A DNA stretch of 64,000 nucleotides from an uncultured Fretibacterium sp. (GTDB taxonomy: Bacteria > Synergistota > Synergistia > Synergistales > Aminobacteriaceae). The stretch is taken from positions 1 to 64,000 of the forward strand of contig CALBPU010000181.1 in assembly GCA_937899395.1 (NCBI GenBank), given 5' to 3'. Shown here piece after piece: positions 37,608 through 48,000 of the stretch (its first letter is position 1; each line of letters starts with the position of its first letter). A model generated the notes under the pieces. It was not told where the DNA came from. It worked only from the letters and a program-made list of their open reading frames with translations, and ran no database searches. The position numbers and the translations under genes were made by a program.

Positions 37608-38651
37608 TTACTTTAACGAAATTCCCCGCCATAATCTTCGCTCCAACATCGGAATATAATCCGTGAAATCACTTTGAGGATTGAGATTTTCAATTTGATT
37701 TCGCCAAAACGTTACTCTGAAATCAATTTCATCAGCGGCATTTACGATTAAAGCCTCAGGAGTTTGAGGCAAGACGGGCGCACCGTATTCAAATTTTCCG
37801 TGATGGCTCAAAATTATATGTCCGAGTGCCAATGTTAAATCATGGTCAATTTTTTCAATCTCAGCAGCTTTCATAAACATGTGATAGCCTATGACAGTAT
37901 GATCAATGACGCTTGCTTCGGGTAAAGTTTTAGGTATTGTGTCATTCTTATAAGATTCAGTTTTCCCTATGTCATGAAGAAGCGCACCTGCAATTATTAA
38001 GTCAATGCTTATAGGAACGTTGAAATTTTTGTAATGTTCGGCCATGTCTCTTGCTCCTAAAGTAACAGATACCGAATGTTCAAGAAGCCCTGCCGTGTAA
38101 GCATGATGAAATGTAACAGCAGCAGGATAAGTTCTGAATTTTTCCCATAAACCGTGCTTAAAGAATATTGCGTTGAGAAAATTTTTCAATGTTTCATTAG
38201 AGATTTCGTTGATTAAGGATTTGAAACTTTCCTCTAAAAATTCCTGCTTTAACGGTGAACGTTTAATGAAAGATTTAGGAGGATATTTATTTTGATCAAG
38301 AATATAAATCTCAGTGAAATTATATTGTAACTGTCCTTTATAATCCGATATGCGGCCTATAAAACCCATGCTCAAACCTTCAAAATTAAATCCGCAGTTA
38401 TCGGGGTCAATCGGAAATTTATCGCCGTTCTGAATATTTTGCCAAGACGAATCGAACCATGCACGCCCCGTTATATCGCCCGTAGTATCTGTAACCATAA
38501 TTTCCCAAAAAGGACGGTTATTGCGGTCTAACCTTCTGTAAATTTTCGTTACGATACCTGTTAATGCAAAATCCGAATCTTTTGAGAGCTGTTTAATGTC
38601 CCTTATGTTGATAATTTTTTCTTTGTCCTTAGTAATTTTTATTGCTTCCAT
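37608..38651 (-). CDS. YhaM-like 3'-5' exoribonuclease (OB fold + HD domain)
   Basis: 347 residues. An N-terminal OB-type nucleic-acid fold (about 1-130, with FALTGIVTKIYRR and WEIMVTDTTGDITGRAW) is followed by an HD phosphohydrolase domain: FHHAYTAGLLEHSVSV, ALLHDIGKTES and HIILSHHG. This is the architecture of YhaM/CbfI, a metal-dependent exonuclease that degrades RNA and DNA from the 3' end. First gene of the long minus-strand operon running through rluA, yibE/F and gppA to ftsEX. Confidence 0.9.
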   Translation of the reverse strand: MEAIKITKDKEKIINIRDIKQLSKDSDFALTGIVTKIYRRLDRNNRPFWEIMVTDTTGDITGRAWFDSSWQNIQNGDKFPIDPDNCGFNFEGLSMGFIGRISDYKGQLQYNFTEIYILDQNKYPPKSFIKRSPLKQEFLEESFKSLINEISNETLKNFLNAIFFKHGLWEKFRTYPAAVTFHHAYTAGLLEHSVSVTLGARDMAEHYKNFNVPISIDLIIAGALLHDIGKTESYKNDTIPKTLPEASVIDHTVIGYHMFMKAAEIEKIDHDLTLALGHIILSHHGKFEYGAPVLPQTPEALIVNAADEIDFRVTFWRNQIENLNPQSDFTDYIPMLERRLWRGISLK

Positions 38652-38742
38652 TGTTGAAGTCCTTAATTAAATCAAAAAATCAAATTTGTTATTATTATAA
38701 CAGCGAGAAGATTTTATTAATTTGGAAGTGAAAAAGTTTAGA

Positions 38743-39264
38743 ATGATTTTATCGGGACTTGAAATTAAAAATCATATTGACCGTGATATTATAATCGAAC
38801 CTTTTGATGAACGGAGATTAAATCCTAACAGTTATAATTTGTCGCTGCATAATGAGCTTTTAATTTACTCAAACAAAATTTTAGATATGCGTGAAAAAAA
38901 CGACACTCAGAAAATTTTAATTCCTTCTGAAGGTTTTGTTCTTGAGCCGGGAGTGTTATATCTCGGACGTACCGAAGAATATACTAAGACTGAAAATTTT
39001 ATTCCGATGTTAGAAGGAAGGTCATCAATAGGAAGACTTGGAATTTGCATTCATGTTACGGCTGGATTTGGTGATGTAGGTTTTGCCGGATATTGGACAC
39101 TTGAATTATTTTGCGTGCAGCCTGTGAGAATTTATACGGGAGTTCAGATAGCACAGATTTATTATCACACAATCAGCGAACCTTATGAACGTTACACGAA
39201 GGGCAAATATCAAAATAACGAAGGTATTCAGGCAAGTATGTTATACAGGGAATTTGAAAGATGA
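38743..39264 (+). CDS. dcd: dCTP deaminase
   Basis: Makes dUTP from dCTP for thymidylate synthesis. About 173 residues. ATG 38743 gives MILSGLEIKNHID, the usual start of the family; a TTG at 38722 would add seven residues. Key motifs: NPNSYNLSL, the active-site stretch GRSSIGRLGICIHVTAGFGD and the catalytic Glu in WTLELF. Its stop overlaps the nadK ATG. Divergent from the exoribonuclease gene across about 90 AT-rich bases. Confidence 0.93.
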   Translation: MILSGLEIKNHIDRDIIIEPFDERRLNPNSYNLSLHNELLIYSNKILDMREKNDTQKILIPSEGFVLEPGVLYLGRTEEYTKTENFIPMLEGRSSIGRLGICIHVTAGFGDVGFAGYWTLELFCVQPVRIYTGVQIAQIYYHTISEPYERYTKGKYQNNEGIQASMLYREFER

Positions 39265-40127
39265 AAGAACTCGGATTAATAATAAATTTACGCAAGCCCG
39301 AAGCTGTGAAGATGGCTCAAAAAATTATGACATGGGCAAAAAATCACGGCTGTGAAATTTTACTGCCTCATCAGGAAGCCAGCGCATTAACAACAGTAGG
39401 GCTTGACGATGAACAATGGCTCAAAACAGTAAAACTGGCTTTAGTAATCGGAGGAGACGGGACGTTTTTAAGGGCAGCACGTTACATAATGGGAACGGAA
39501 ATAATTTTGCACGGGGTTAATATGGGGCATTTGGGTTTTTTAGCATCAACAAAACCTAATGAAATTGAAAGTGATTTAGAGAAGATTTTGAGCGACGATT
39601 TTGAAGTTATAGAACGTCGTGTTTTAAGCAGCGTTTTATATCATGACGAATCGCCTTCTCATAAAATTTATGCCTTAAACGACATCGTATTAACAACTAA
39701 TGCAATAGCCCGTTTAGTACAGATTGAAATCAGGTTCAATGAAAAATTCTTTTGTGTATTGCCTGCTGACGGAGTGATAGTTTCAAGTGCGACAGGTTCA
39801 ACAGCTTATGCTCTTTCGGCAGGAGGTTCGATAATGCCGCCTCAAATGGACGCGATAATTTTGGCTCCGTTATGCGCACATACGTTATATTCAAGGCCGT
39901 TATTGGCATCGGATAAGGATACTATAACGTTAATACCGAGAGGAATTTCGAGAGATTTAATGTTGACGCAGGACGGACAGGTTGCTTATGAGATATTCCC
40001 GAATGACAGAATAGAAATCAAATTATCAGGAACTAAAAAAATCAAGACACTGAATTTTCCCGATAAAGGATTTTTGGATATAGTAAGTGAAAAATTAGGT
40101 TGGGGCAAAGCGTTTAACAGTGATTAA
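39261..40127 (+). CDS. nadK: NAD kinase
   Basis: Phosphorylates NAD to NADP. 288 residues with the family motifs VIGGDGTFLRA, NMGHLGFLAS, TGSTAYALSAGGSI and a C-terminal LTQDGQ strand. It starts by ATGA overlap with dcd and ends eight bases into recN. The nadK-recN pairing is common in bacteria. Confidence 0.96.
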   Translation: MKELGLIINLRKPEAVKMAQKIMTWAKNHGCEILLPHQEASALTTVGLDDEQWLKTVKLALVIGGDGTFLRAARYIMGTEIILHGVNMGHLGFLASTKPNEIESDLEKILSDDFEVIERRVLSSVLYHDESPSHKIYALNDIVLTTNAIARLVQIEIRFNEKFFCVLPADGVIVSSATGSTAYALSAGGSIMPPQMDAIILAPLCAHTLYSRPLLASDKDTITLIPRGISRDLMLTQDGQVAYEIFPNDRIEIKLSGTKKIKTLNFPDKGFLDIVSEKLGWGKAFNSD

Positions 40128-41712
40128 GAATTTAAGCATAAAAAATATCGGAGGAATTAGAGAGGCCGAATTAACTTTCAAACCCGGCTTAAATGTTATC
40201 ACGGGTGAAAGCGGTGCGGGCAAGAGCAGCATAATCCGTTCCATAGAATTATTAACAGGAATAAGAGGAGGAGCGAAATTTATTCTTGCCGGCGAAAAAG
40301 TCGGAAAAGTTGAAGGAGTTTTTACTTCCGAAGATAAAAAAATATATCGTGAAGTTTCGGAAAACGGAAGAAATAAAGCAAAAATTGACGGAGCAAATGT
40401 CGGTTTAAGTACCTTTGCTGAAATTGTTGACGGTTTAGTGAGGATTCAAAGTCAGTTTTCACAGTTGGAATTATTAGAGCCTGAAAGACAGTTAGCGATG
40501 TTGGATTCATGTTTGCCTGAAAAAATAAGGAAAGAAATATTTGATGAGTTTCACGAAATTTATGACAAAGCAAGAGAGAGTGTTAAAAATTTACGTGCGA
40601 TAAAAAAACGTCGGAGCGAAATTGAGAAACAATATTCAAACGCAAGAGAAATATTTGACCTCATAAAACTCTCAAAACCCGAACCCGGTTTAGAAAAGCA
40701 GCTTGAAAATGAATTAGCAGACTTAACACACAGGATATTTCAACGTGAACGTGCTCAAGAAAATCTTGATGAATTAACAGGCGGTTTATCGGAGAACGGT
40801 TTAATTGGGAAGACTGAGGATTGTTTCGAGGAGCTTTACGAATTTGCAGATGATAATGACATAAACAGCGTAAAAAATTCGATTGAGATTTTATATAATG
40901 CCGTAAAAAATATTTCCGTTAATATTTTGTCGGACGATGAAGAAAATGACAATATAGTTCTTGAACAAACCGAAACGAGATTAGGAGCTTTAAGAAGGTT
41001 AAAGAGGCTTTGCAATATAACAGACGAAAACGAACTGTTAAATTATAGCGATGAAGCATATAAAAATCTCGAATGGCTCGAAAGCAGTTACAAGGAACTT
41101 GAGGAAATTTCAATTCGTTCATTAGATGAAAAAAGAAGGGCTAATGCTCTTGCAATGGAAATCAGACAGGCACGACACGAAGCCGCGAAAATTTTGGAAG
41201 ACCGTGTGAATATTTTGCTGAATGAATTGGGAATGTCAGGAATAAATTTCGCCGTAAATTTCACAGGACTTCAGAAATTAAAATATAATGGAGCTGATGA
41301 GATAGAATTTATATTGAAAGAAGGTTCGAGATCAGGACGTGTAGAGAAGGTAGCTTCAGGAGGAGAACTCAGCAGGTTATTATTAGCTTTACAGCTTTCG
41401 TTGCCTGATGAATGGTTACCGCCTACAATAGTATTTGATGAAGTCGAAGCAGGATTGGGAGGTCGGGCAGCAGTTTTATCGGGACTTCAACTGAAAAAAC
41501 TTTCAACAAGGTGTCAGGTTATATTGGTAACTCATGAGGCTTCGATAGCAGCACTCGGAACTAACCATATATTAATACAGCGTCAAAACGGTGAGACAAT
41601 AATTACAAATATAAACGCCGCTGAAAGAATAAGGGAAATAGCGAGAATGTTATCAGGTTCACCTGACATGGCCGAAGCTCGTGAACACGCTAAAATATTG
41701 TTAAAAATTTAA
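40120..41712 (+). CDS. recN: DNA repair protein RecN
   Basis: SMC-like ATPase that holds DNA ends during double-strand-break repair. 530 residues, slightly shorter than the usual ~550. Walker A GESGAGKSSIIRS at the N-terminus, a central coiled coil (about 150-370), signature region VASGGELSRLLLAL and Walker B TIVFDEVEAGLGG. GTG at 40120 overlaps the nadK end. Followed by mgtE after 21 bases. Confidence 0.95.
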   Translation: MIKNLSIKNIGGIREAELTFKPGLNVITGESGAGKSSIIRSIELLTGIRGGAKFILAGEKVGKVEGVFTSEDKKIYREVSENGRNKAKIDGANVGLSTFAEIVDGLVRIQSQFSQLELLEPERQLAMLDSCLPEKIRKEIFDEFHEIYDKARESVKNLRAIKKRRSEIEKQYSNAREIFDLIKLSKPEPGLEKQLENELADLTHRIFQRERAQENLDELTGGLSENGLIGKTEDCFEELYEFADDNDINSVKNSIEILYNAVKNISVNILSDDEENDNIVLEQTETRLGALRRLKRLCNITDENELLNYSDEAYKNLEWLESSYKELEEISIRSLDEKRRANALAMEIRQARHEAAKILEDRVNILLNELGMSGINFAVNFTGLQKLKYNGADEIEFILKEGSRSGRVEKVASGGELSRLLLALQLSLPDEWLPPTIVFDEVEAGLGGRAAVLSGLQLKKLSTRCQVILVTHEASIAALGTNHILIQRQNGETIITNINAAERIREIARMLSGSPDMAEAREHAKILLKI

Positions 41713-41733
41713 TTATGGAAAGGGAAAATAAAA

Positions 41734-43089
41734 ATGCCTGAAGAACTTGAAAAAGTATTTGATGAAATTCAAAAATTAATCGAGACGAAAAACATAAGAG
41801 AGTTAAGAATTATAACAGAGGACATGAACGACGCGGATATTGCGGACATAATTGAGGAACTTGAACCTGAAGGACGTGTAATATTGTTCCGTGCGTTACG
41901 TAAAGACATGGCCGCCGAAGTTTTTGCCCATTTAATATCTGACACAAAAGAAGCATTGGTTTCGCAATTAACAGCCCCCGAATTAGGACGGATTGTTGAC
42001 GAATTATTCTTGGACGATGCAGCGGATTTGGTTGAGGAATTGCCTGCGGACGTTGTGAAGAGGATTTTGGAGAGTGCAAGCCCTGAAACAAGACGCGGAA
42101 TTAATCAGCTTCTTCAATATCAGGAGGATTCGGCAGGAAGCATAATGACAACCGAGTATATATCGCTTCGTCCTGATATGAACGTTGAACAATCATTCAA
42201 ACATATTCGTGAAGTCGGAACTGATAAAGAGACTTTATACACATGTTACGTTACTGATCCTAAAGGAATTTTGAAGGGAGTTGTAACGGTTAGGACGATG
42301 TTATTGTCTCAATATGCCGATATGATAGGCGACATAATGACCGATACAAATTTAATCAGCGTCAATACTAATGATGACCGTGAAAAAGTTACGGAGTTAT
42401 TTCAGAAATATGATTTTATGGCATTGCCTGTAGTAGATTCTGAAAATCATTTAGTAGGAATTGTAACGGTAGACGATGCTATGGAAGTTTTGGAAGAGGA
42501 AAGCACTGAAGACTTTCATAAGATGGCTGCTATTTTGCCGATTGACGAGCCGTATTTGTCAATGGGAGTTTTGGAGCTTGCGAAAAAGCGTGTTATATGG
42601 TTAATGGTCTTAATGATTTCAGCGACATTTTCAGGACAGATAATAACGCATTATCAATCGGTTTTTGCTGCATTGCCCGCATTAATAGCTTCGATACCGA
42701 TGTTAATGGACACTGGAGGAAATGCCGGTTCGCAGTCTTCAACGTTAGTAATTCGTGGAATTGCTGTCGGAGAATTAAAGATTTATGACGCTCTGAAAGT
42801 TTTGCTGAAGGAGTTAAGAGTCGGCTTGTTAGTCGGAGGAGGATTAGCGGTTGTAAATTTCTTCTATAAATATGCAATGAGCGGCGACCTTCCTCTTTCA
42901 ATAACAGTAGGAATAAGTTTGTTTGCTACGGTAATTTTTGCACAGACAATCGGAGGAATGTTACCTTTATTAGCAAAGGCGTTAGGATTTGACCCTGCAT
43001 TAATGGCTTCACCGATAGTAACGACGATAGTAGATGCAGGAAGTTTGACAGTGTATTTCATGACAGCAGGAAGAATAATGCACTTATAG
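41734..43089 (+). CDS. mgtE: MgtE family magnesium transporter
   Basis: Mg2+ channel of 451 residues with the standard order: helical N domain (about 1-125, ADIIEELEPEGRVILFRAL), two CBS domains (about 135-255, with YTCYVTDPKGILKG and VGIVTVDDAMEVLEEE) and five membrane helices containing MDTGGNAGSQSSTLVIRGIA. Mg2+ binding between the cytosolic domains closes the pore in known members. No Mg2+ riboswitch is visible upstream: the gene follows recN by only 21 bases. A long imperfect hairpin follows the stop. Confidence 0.95.
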   Translation: MPEELEKVFDEIQKLIETKNIRELRIITEDMNDADIADIIEELEPEGRVILFRALRKDMAAEVFAHLISDTKEALVSQLTAPELGRIVDELFLDDAADLVEELPADVVKRILESASPETRRGINQLLQYQEDSAGSIMTTEYISLRPDMNVEQSFKHIREVGTDKETLYTCYVTDPKGILKGVVTVRTMLLSQYADMIGDIMTDTNLISVNTNDDREKVTELFQKYDFMALPVVDSENHLVGIVTVDDAMEVLEEESTEDFHKMAAILPIDEPYLSMGVLELAKKRVIWLMVLMISATFSGQIITHYQSVFAALPALIASIPMLMDTGGNAGSQSSTLVIRGIAVGELKIYDALKVLLKELRVGLLVGGGLAVVNFFYKYAMSGDLPLSITVGISLFATVIFAQTIGGMLPLLAKALGFDPALMASPIVTTIVDAGSLTVYFMTAGRIMHL

Positions 43090-43091
43090 AA

Positions 43092-43140
43092 AATAGAGGT
43101 CTGATTCCCTGAGGGGGGAATTTCGACCATAAATTTCTAT
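43092..43140 (+). terminator. long imperfect hairpin after mgtE
   Basis: Nested arms: ATAGA/TCTAT outside, GGTC/GACC in the middle and ATTCCC/GGGGAAT inside with a short loop. Probably the stop of the dcd-nadK-recN-mgtE transcript, though the T-run is weak. The rest of the 394-base gap to 43483 is AT-rich, with no open frame seen, a candidate promoter at 43366 and a second hairpin at 43412. Confidence 0.45.
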
Positions 43141-43365
43141 TATATGAGGGGGGTAAAACTAAAAAACGATCTAAACAAGATTGAACAAAAACGAGGAATA
43201 TTAATTCATAAATCATTTATATTTCAGAAATCCTTCTTGCAGGTTAAGGGTTTCATGACTGAATAATCAATTTCGTATTGTTCGTAACGTCAAACATTAT
43301 AGCGCAAAAAAATTATGTGTCAATATTTTGTTAATGATTAGTGATTAAGTAATAAGCATAATGTG

Positions 43366-43394
43366 TTGACGAAAAAAAAATGCTAGAATATTTT
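43366..43394 (+). promoter_or_regulatory. candidate promoter of the antiporter gene
   Basis: TTGACG (43366-43371), 17 bases including a run of nine A, then TATTTT (43389-43394). Transcription would start near 43402, just before the hairpin at 43412-43446. Confidence 0.5.
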
Positions 43395-43411
43395 AACTTT
43401 GAAAGTAAATG

Positions 43412-43446
43412 TTACCCCTTTAATAATTCGAGGGGTAAATTTTTTG
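43412..43446 (+). terminator. terminator-like hairpin in the leader of the antiporter gene
   Basis: TTACCCCT (43412-43419) pairs with AGGGGTAA (43431-43438), followed by ATTTTTTTG. It lies between the candidate promoter and the ribosome site of the antiporter. It therefore looks like an attenuator, or the end of a very short RNA, rather than a stop for an upstream gene. Confidence 0.6.
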
Positions 43447-43483
43447 TAATACATGCAAACAAAGTGAAAGGAGAGAATATAAA

Positions 43484-44929
43484 TTGTTTGCTCAGTTAGT
43501 TGAATACCTTAATAACGGTTCCGCTGCCAGTGTAGGTGTTTTGACGGTAGCAATAATGTTACTGTGTGGTTTTGCTCTTACAAGGGTTACGAGGTTGTTA
43601 AAACTTCCGAATGTTACGGCTTATATTGTAACGGGAATATTAATCGGGCCGTATTGTTTGAATTTGGTACCCGGTTCAATATCTGAGAGCACGGCATTTT
43701 TACCCAATATAGCATTGTCGTTTATAGCTTTCAGCACGGGACAATTTTTCAGACTTAACGCTTTGAAGGGCAACGGCATAAAAGTTTTAATAATAACGGT
43801 GTTTGAGGCGTGCGTGGCTTCAATATTCGTTTTCATTGCGGCATATTTTGTGTTGAGAATGGATTTAGCTTTCTCGACGGTTTTGGCGGCGTTAGCTTCT
43901 GCGACAGCTCCTGCTTCAACAATGATGACGATACGACAAACAGGTGCACACGGAGATTTTGTTAATACTTTGCTTCAGGTTGTTGCACTTGATGATGTCG
44001 TAGGATTGTTGGCATACAGCATAGCGATTTCGATAGCTTTAGCTTCATCGGTATCAGGTTCGGGAGGCGGAATTGATTTCAACCATGTAATACTTCCTAT
44101 ATTAATTAACCTCGTGAGCGTAATTATCGGAGCGTTATTAGGAGTTCTGATGAAAATTTTAATTCCTCCGAAACGTTCAACTGATAACAGATTAATAATT
44201 TCTGTGGCGATTTTGTTCGGATTTTGCGGAATATGTGAAGCGTTGGGAGTATCGCCGTTATTAGGCTGCATGTTTATGTCGACGGTATATATAAATATAA
44301 CTGACGATGATAAATTATTCATGCAGTTAAATTATTTCAGTCCTCCGATATTATTATTATTTTTCGTGAGATCCGGAGTATGTTTTGAGCTTGGAGCATT
44401 AACGAGCGGTTCAAACGCTGGCGGAACATCGTTATTAATGTTGGGTATCGTATATTTTCTCGTGAGGATAGCGGGAAAATATACAGGGGCGTTTTTCGGT
44501 TGTTTAGTTACGGGCAAAAATAAACTCGTGCGAAATAATTTAGGCTTGGCATTAATCCCTCAGGCAGGAGTTGCGATAGGTCTTGCGGAACTCGGAGCAA
44601 GGACTTTAGGCGGCGAAATGGGAAGCGCATTAAGGACGGTTATATTGGCATCAAGCGTTTTATATGAATTAATCGGCCCTGCGTGTGCAAAATTATCGTT
44701 ATCGCTTTCACATTCGTATGACAAAAACGCTCAGGAAGAAAAACATTTAACGCCTCAAGAAGAGGACAAGTTAATCGTAAATTTTTTAATCGAACGTATA
44801 CGTGAAATTCAAAAGGAACTTCCAGAACATACTCAGCCTGTTCCTGTAGAAGTCCCGAACGGCAGTTTTCAGGGAATGCACACGATGGCTCATCACCTTC
44901 ATTCAAATAATACAAATTATCATCAATAG
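43484..44929 (+). CDS. cation:proton antiporter (CPA2 / KefB-like)
   Basis: 481-residue membrane protein with about twelve spans, resembling monovalent cation:proton antiporters of the CPA2 group. Seen: NVTAYIVTGILIGPYCLNLV near the N-terminus, the ion-site-like ALDDVVGLLAYSIAIS at mid-protein and LIPQAGVAIGLAELGA in a late helix. A cytosolic tail of about 60 residues is rich in Glu and His and has no TrkA-N domain. TTG 43484 has AAAGGAGA upstream. Exchanges Na+ or K+ for H+; the ion is not determined. Confidence 0.9.
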   Translation: MFAQLVEYLNNGSAASVGVLTVAIMLLCGFALTRVTRLLKLPNVTAYIVTGILIGPYCLNLVPGSISESTAFLPNIALSFIAFSTGQFFRLNALKGNGIKVLIITVFEACVASIFVFIAAYFVLRMDLAFSTVLAALASATAPASTMMTIRQTGAHGDFVNTLLQVVALDDVVGLLAYSIAISIALASSVSGSGGGIDFNHVILPILINLVSVIIGALLGVLMKILIPPKRSTDNRLIISVAILFGFCGICEALGVSPLLGCMFMSTVYINITDDDKLFMQLNYFSPPILLLFFVRSGVCFELGALTSGSNAGGTSLLMLGIVYFLVRIAGKYTGAFFGCLVTGKNKLVRNNLGLALIPQAGVAIGLAELGARTLGGEMGSALRTVILASSVLYELIGPACAKLSLSLSHSYDKNAQEEKHLTPQEEDKLIVNFLIERIREIQKELPEHTQPVPVEVPNGSFQGMHTMAHHLHSNNTNYHQ

Positions 44930-44938
44930 AGATTAAAT

Positions 44939-44970
44939 ACCCGTTAAAAATTTTTTGACGGGTTTTTTTT
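44939..44970 (+). terminator. rho-independent terminator after the antiporter gene
   Basis: ACCCGT pairs with ACGGGT across an AT-rich loop, followed by nine T residues. Confidence 0.85.
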
Positions 44971-44982
44971 TGCTTAAATATT

Positions 44983-45009
44983 TATTTTTAATGTTAAAAT
45001 CTCCGATAA
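44983..45009 (+). promoter_or_regulatory. possible sigma-28 (FliA) promoter for fliD
   Basis: TCCGATAA at 45002-45009 matches seven of eight bases of the flagellar sigma-28 -10 element (GCCGATAA). At the expected spacing the -35 region is TATTTTTA, a weak match. Its place 42 bases before the fliD start, a known class of sigma-28 target, supports it. Confidence 0.45.
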
Positions 45010-45050
45010 AACTTACAGGATAGTCTAACAGAACAGGAGGTTAAATTTTC

Positions 45051-48000
45051 ATGGCTACAATGAGTGTATCGGGCGTAGTGTCCGGTATGGATTGGGAAGG
45101 AATGATTGACAGCGTTATAGAGTCAGCTTCAAATGCTGCTTACGTTCAAGTCAACAAGAAAACCAATCTTACGAATAAAAAAACGTTGTTTGAAGAAATG
45201 AAAGTTTCAATGCAGACGATTCAATCATCGCTCTCAACTTTGAAACTTCCTTCGACATATAAAGCCAAAGAAATTGATATTGAAAGAATAGACACGAACG
45301 GTTCATATAAAGGGGTATTAACTGCAACGGTTAATGCAGATGCTGAAGTGAACGTTCACGAACTTGAAGTCAAACAGTTAGCTACTGCGCAAACGAACAG
45401 GTCTAAACAAATTACATCATCAACTCTCAAAAGCACGTTAGGAGGTTTAGACAGCTCGAAATTTTATATTAACGCAGGAGGCCAGCAGGTAGGAATTGAT
45501 GTTTATGCAACAGATTCTCTTGACTCTTTGAAATCGAGAATTAATACCACGTTAAAATCTCTCAACACTCCTTTAGCTGTATCTGCTTCAGTAGTTGACA
45601 GCAAGTTAATATTAAAAAGCGATTACACAGGACTTGGTAAAACAACCGTAGAAGGAACTCTCAAGGATAAATATACAACGACAGGCTGTACAAGTTTAGC
45701 AACTCTCATAACTAACACTGATGCAGGAACTACAACGAATATTGTCGTAAGCGATGATTATTTAGATGAACTGAAAGTTACGAGCGGCTCATCAAGCTAC
45801 ACAATTCATAAAGATTATGAGGTTGTTAATAACGAAATACGCTGGAAACAATACGAGGATACTAACGCCGTGAAACTTGGTGATAGTGTCAGTGCTGTTT
45901 ACACTATGGGAGCAGACGATGTTATTGAGGTGAAAGCGACACGTGGTTCGGGCGATTCAGACAGTGTTGATTTTGGTTTTGATGTTAAGGATTACGGTAC
46001 GTTAGGAAATCGAATGAAAATTAAATCCGTTCAAACTAAAACTGAAACAGAAGTTATAGATGATTCGCTTTTGCAGGAACCTACCGAAGCTGAATTAGCC
46101 TCTGAAACAGGAATTGATGAAGACGGGAACGAATATGTTGATACATTCAGCTACACAGAGGTTAAAGGTGAAACTGAAGACGATGATTCAACATATATTT
46201 TGAGCCGAACAAGAACGACAACAATAAACAGTTATTATACTTACGGAACGGATTTTACGTATTCGGACGGAAAAATTAACTGGATTACAAAGCCCGATAA
46301 AACAACAAACGAACCTTCGTCTTATACTGTGAGTTATACGAAAGATAATTCGGTGGATTTCAACGTATCAGCCACAAAAACAAAAGAATTTGAGCAGCCT
46401 ACAAGTTACACTGTAAGTTACCAGAAAGAGAATTACGTTGTTTCAACAAGGGAAATTCCTAATAATGGTACCAATAATCCAAGCGTATATTCAGGTTGGT
46501 TCGGAGGATATACATTCGACACTCTTGCAAATGAACTTAGTGAAATTGGTATAGGTACTGTTACCGCTGATGACGGATATGCATATCTTGATTTATACGG
46601 GACTAATGAAATCTCTGTAAAAGTTGGAGATACTGAATATGTTTATGGTCAAGATTATGTTATAAGATCCAGTTCAAACGGAAGTATCGTTGTAGATTTT
46701 ACAAAAGGAGACGATCCAACAAGCGGCGGTGTGGGGCAATACAGAACCAAAAAAGGTATAACCCCTGTTGCAACTGGTAACGATATTCCTTCGTCATTTA
46801 CGTTAGTTCGTAATCGCACATATCTTTATAAGACCGATACGGACGAAGATTCAGTTTACTCGAATATTTTGAGCATGGCCGACGGAGATTATTCCGGAAT
46901 TACTATAAAAGATTCAGACAATAATACTTATTATTACACGTCAGATTCTACACAGTTAGACAATGAACATTTTATGATTGATGCACATGGGAGTATTGTT
47001 TGGGCTGAAGAAGCAGCGGCCGATGATGAAATAAACATTGACGATCTTTTCACTCACTACAAAGAAATTACAGGCTCTGAACTTGGTACAGTAACTCTCA
47101 CAGGAACAGACGGTATCATAAGGACGTACATTGACCCAGATGATGATTACAGAGACGCTTTCACAATAACTTCCGATAACGGTAAAACTTACGAATACGG
47201 ACGTGATTTTGTCATAAGGGTAAATGATAATGGACAAGGTTATGTTGTTTCGTGGCTTGTATCAGGAGACAGGAATAAAGACGGAAAATATACTACTCAA
47301 GATACTAACGTCGCCGTCTCAGCTTATACACAGCATAAAAACATCAGTACTCTTGGATTTCAAGTTGCGCCCGATGCTGAAACATATCCGAATTACAAGT
47401 TCAATTTTGAGTATGAAAAACTTGATACAACAACTAAAACAGTATCATCATCAGCTACTGATAAAACACTTGAAACAATATTGGGTTATGAACTTTCAGA
47501 GGACGAGTACGAAGATCTTGTAATCAAAAACGGTTCAACAACTTATGAATACGGCTATGATTTCACGATTGAAACAGACGATGACGGCAACGCTTATATA
47601 AGCTGGATTGATACAACTCCGAAGAAACCTTCTGAAGATGTTACGTTCAAAATAAGTTATTATACTGGTGATACCTACAAGTCAAAAAATATTGCTCCTA
47701 CATCAAGTTCCACTACAACTAACCTTGTAGAAATTGTTATTGATGATGGCGATAAAATGTCTTGGAATGATATTCAGAACGTTACAAGTGCTGATGACTT
47801 TGATCCTTCAGATATTTATGTCATTGACAATAACGGAAAAAGGTTTGAATATGGTACGCATTTCACGTTCGCCGTAACTGGTAATCAAAACTCAAAAAAC
47901 GATGCTGGAGAACTTTTGCCAAGAATTACTTGGAATACATCAAATGTAAGTGCAAGCGACCTTACAACACCGTATAACGTTTATTACAAAACAGGGCTTA

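Noticed and set aside
41700..41733. Mg2+-sensing riboswitch (M-box) upstream of mgtE
   Set aside because: mgtE follows recN by 21 bases, leaving no room for such an RNA.
43384..43389. TAGAAT as the -10 of the antiporter promoter
   Set aside because: Only 12 bases from TTGACG, too short; TATTTT at 17 bases was preferred.
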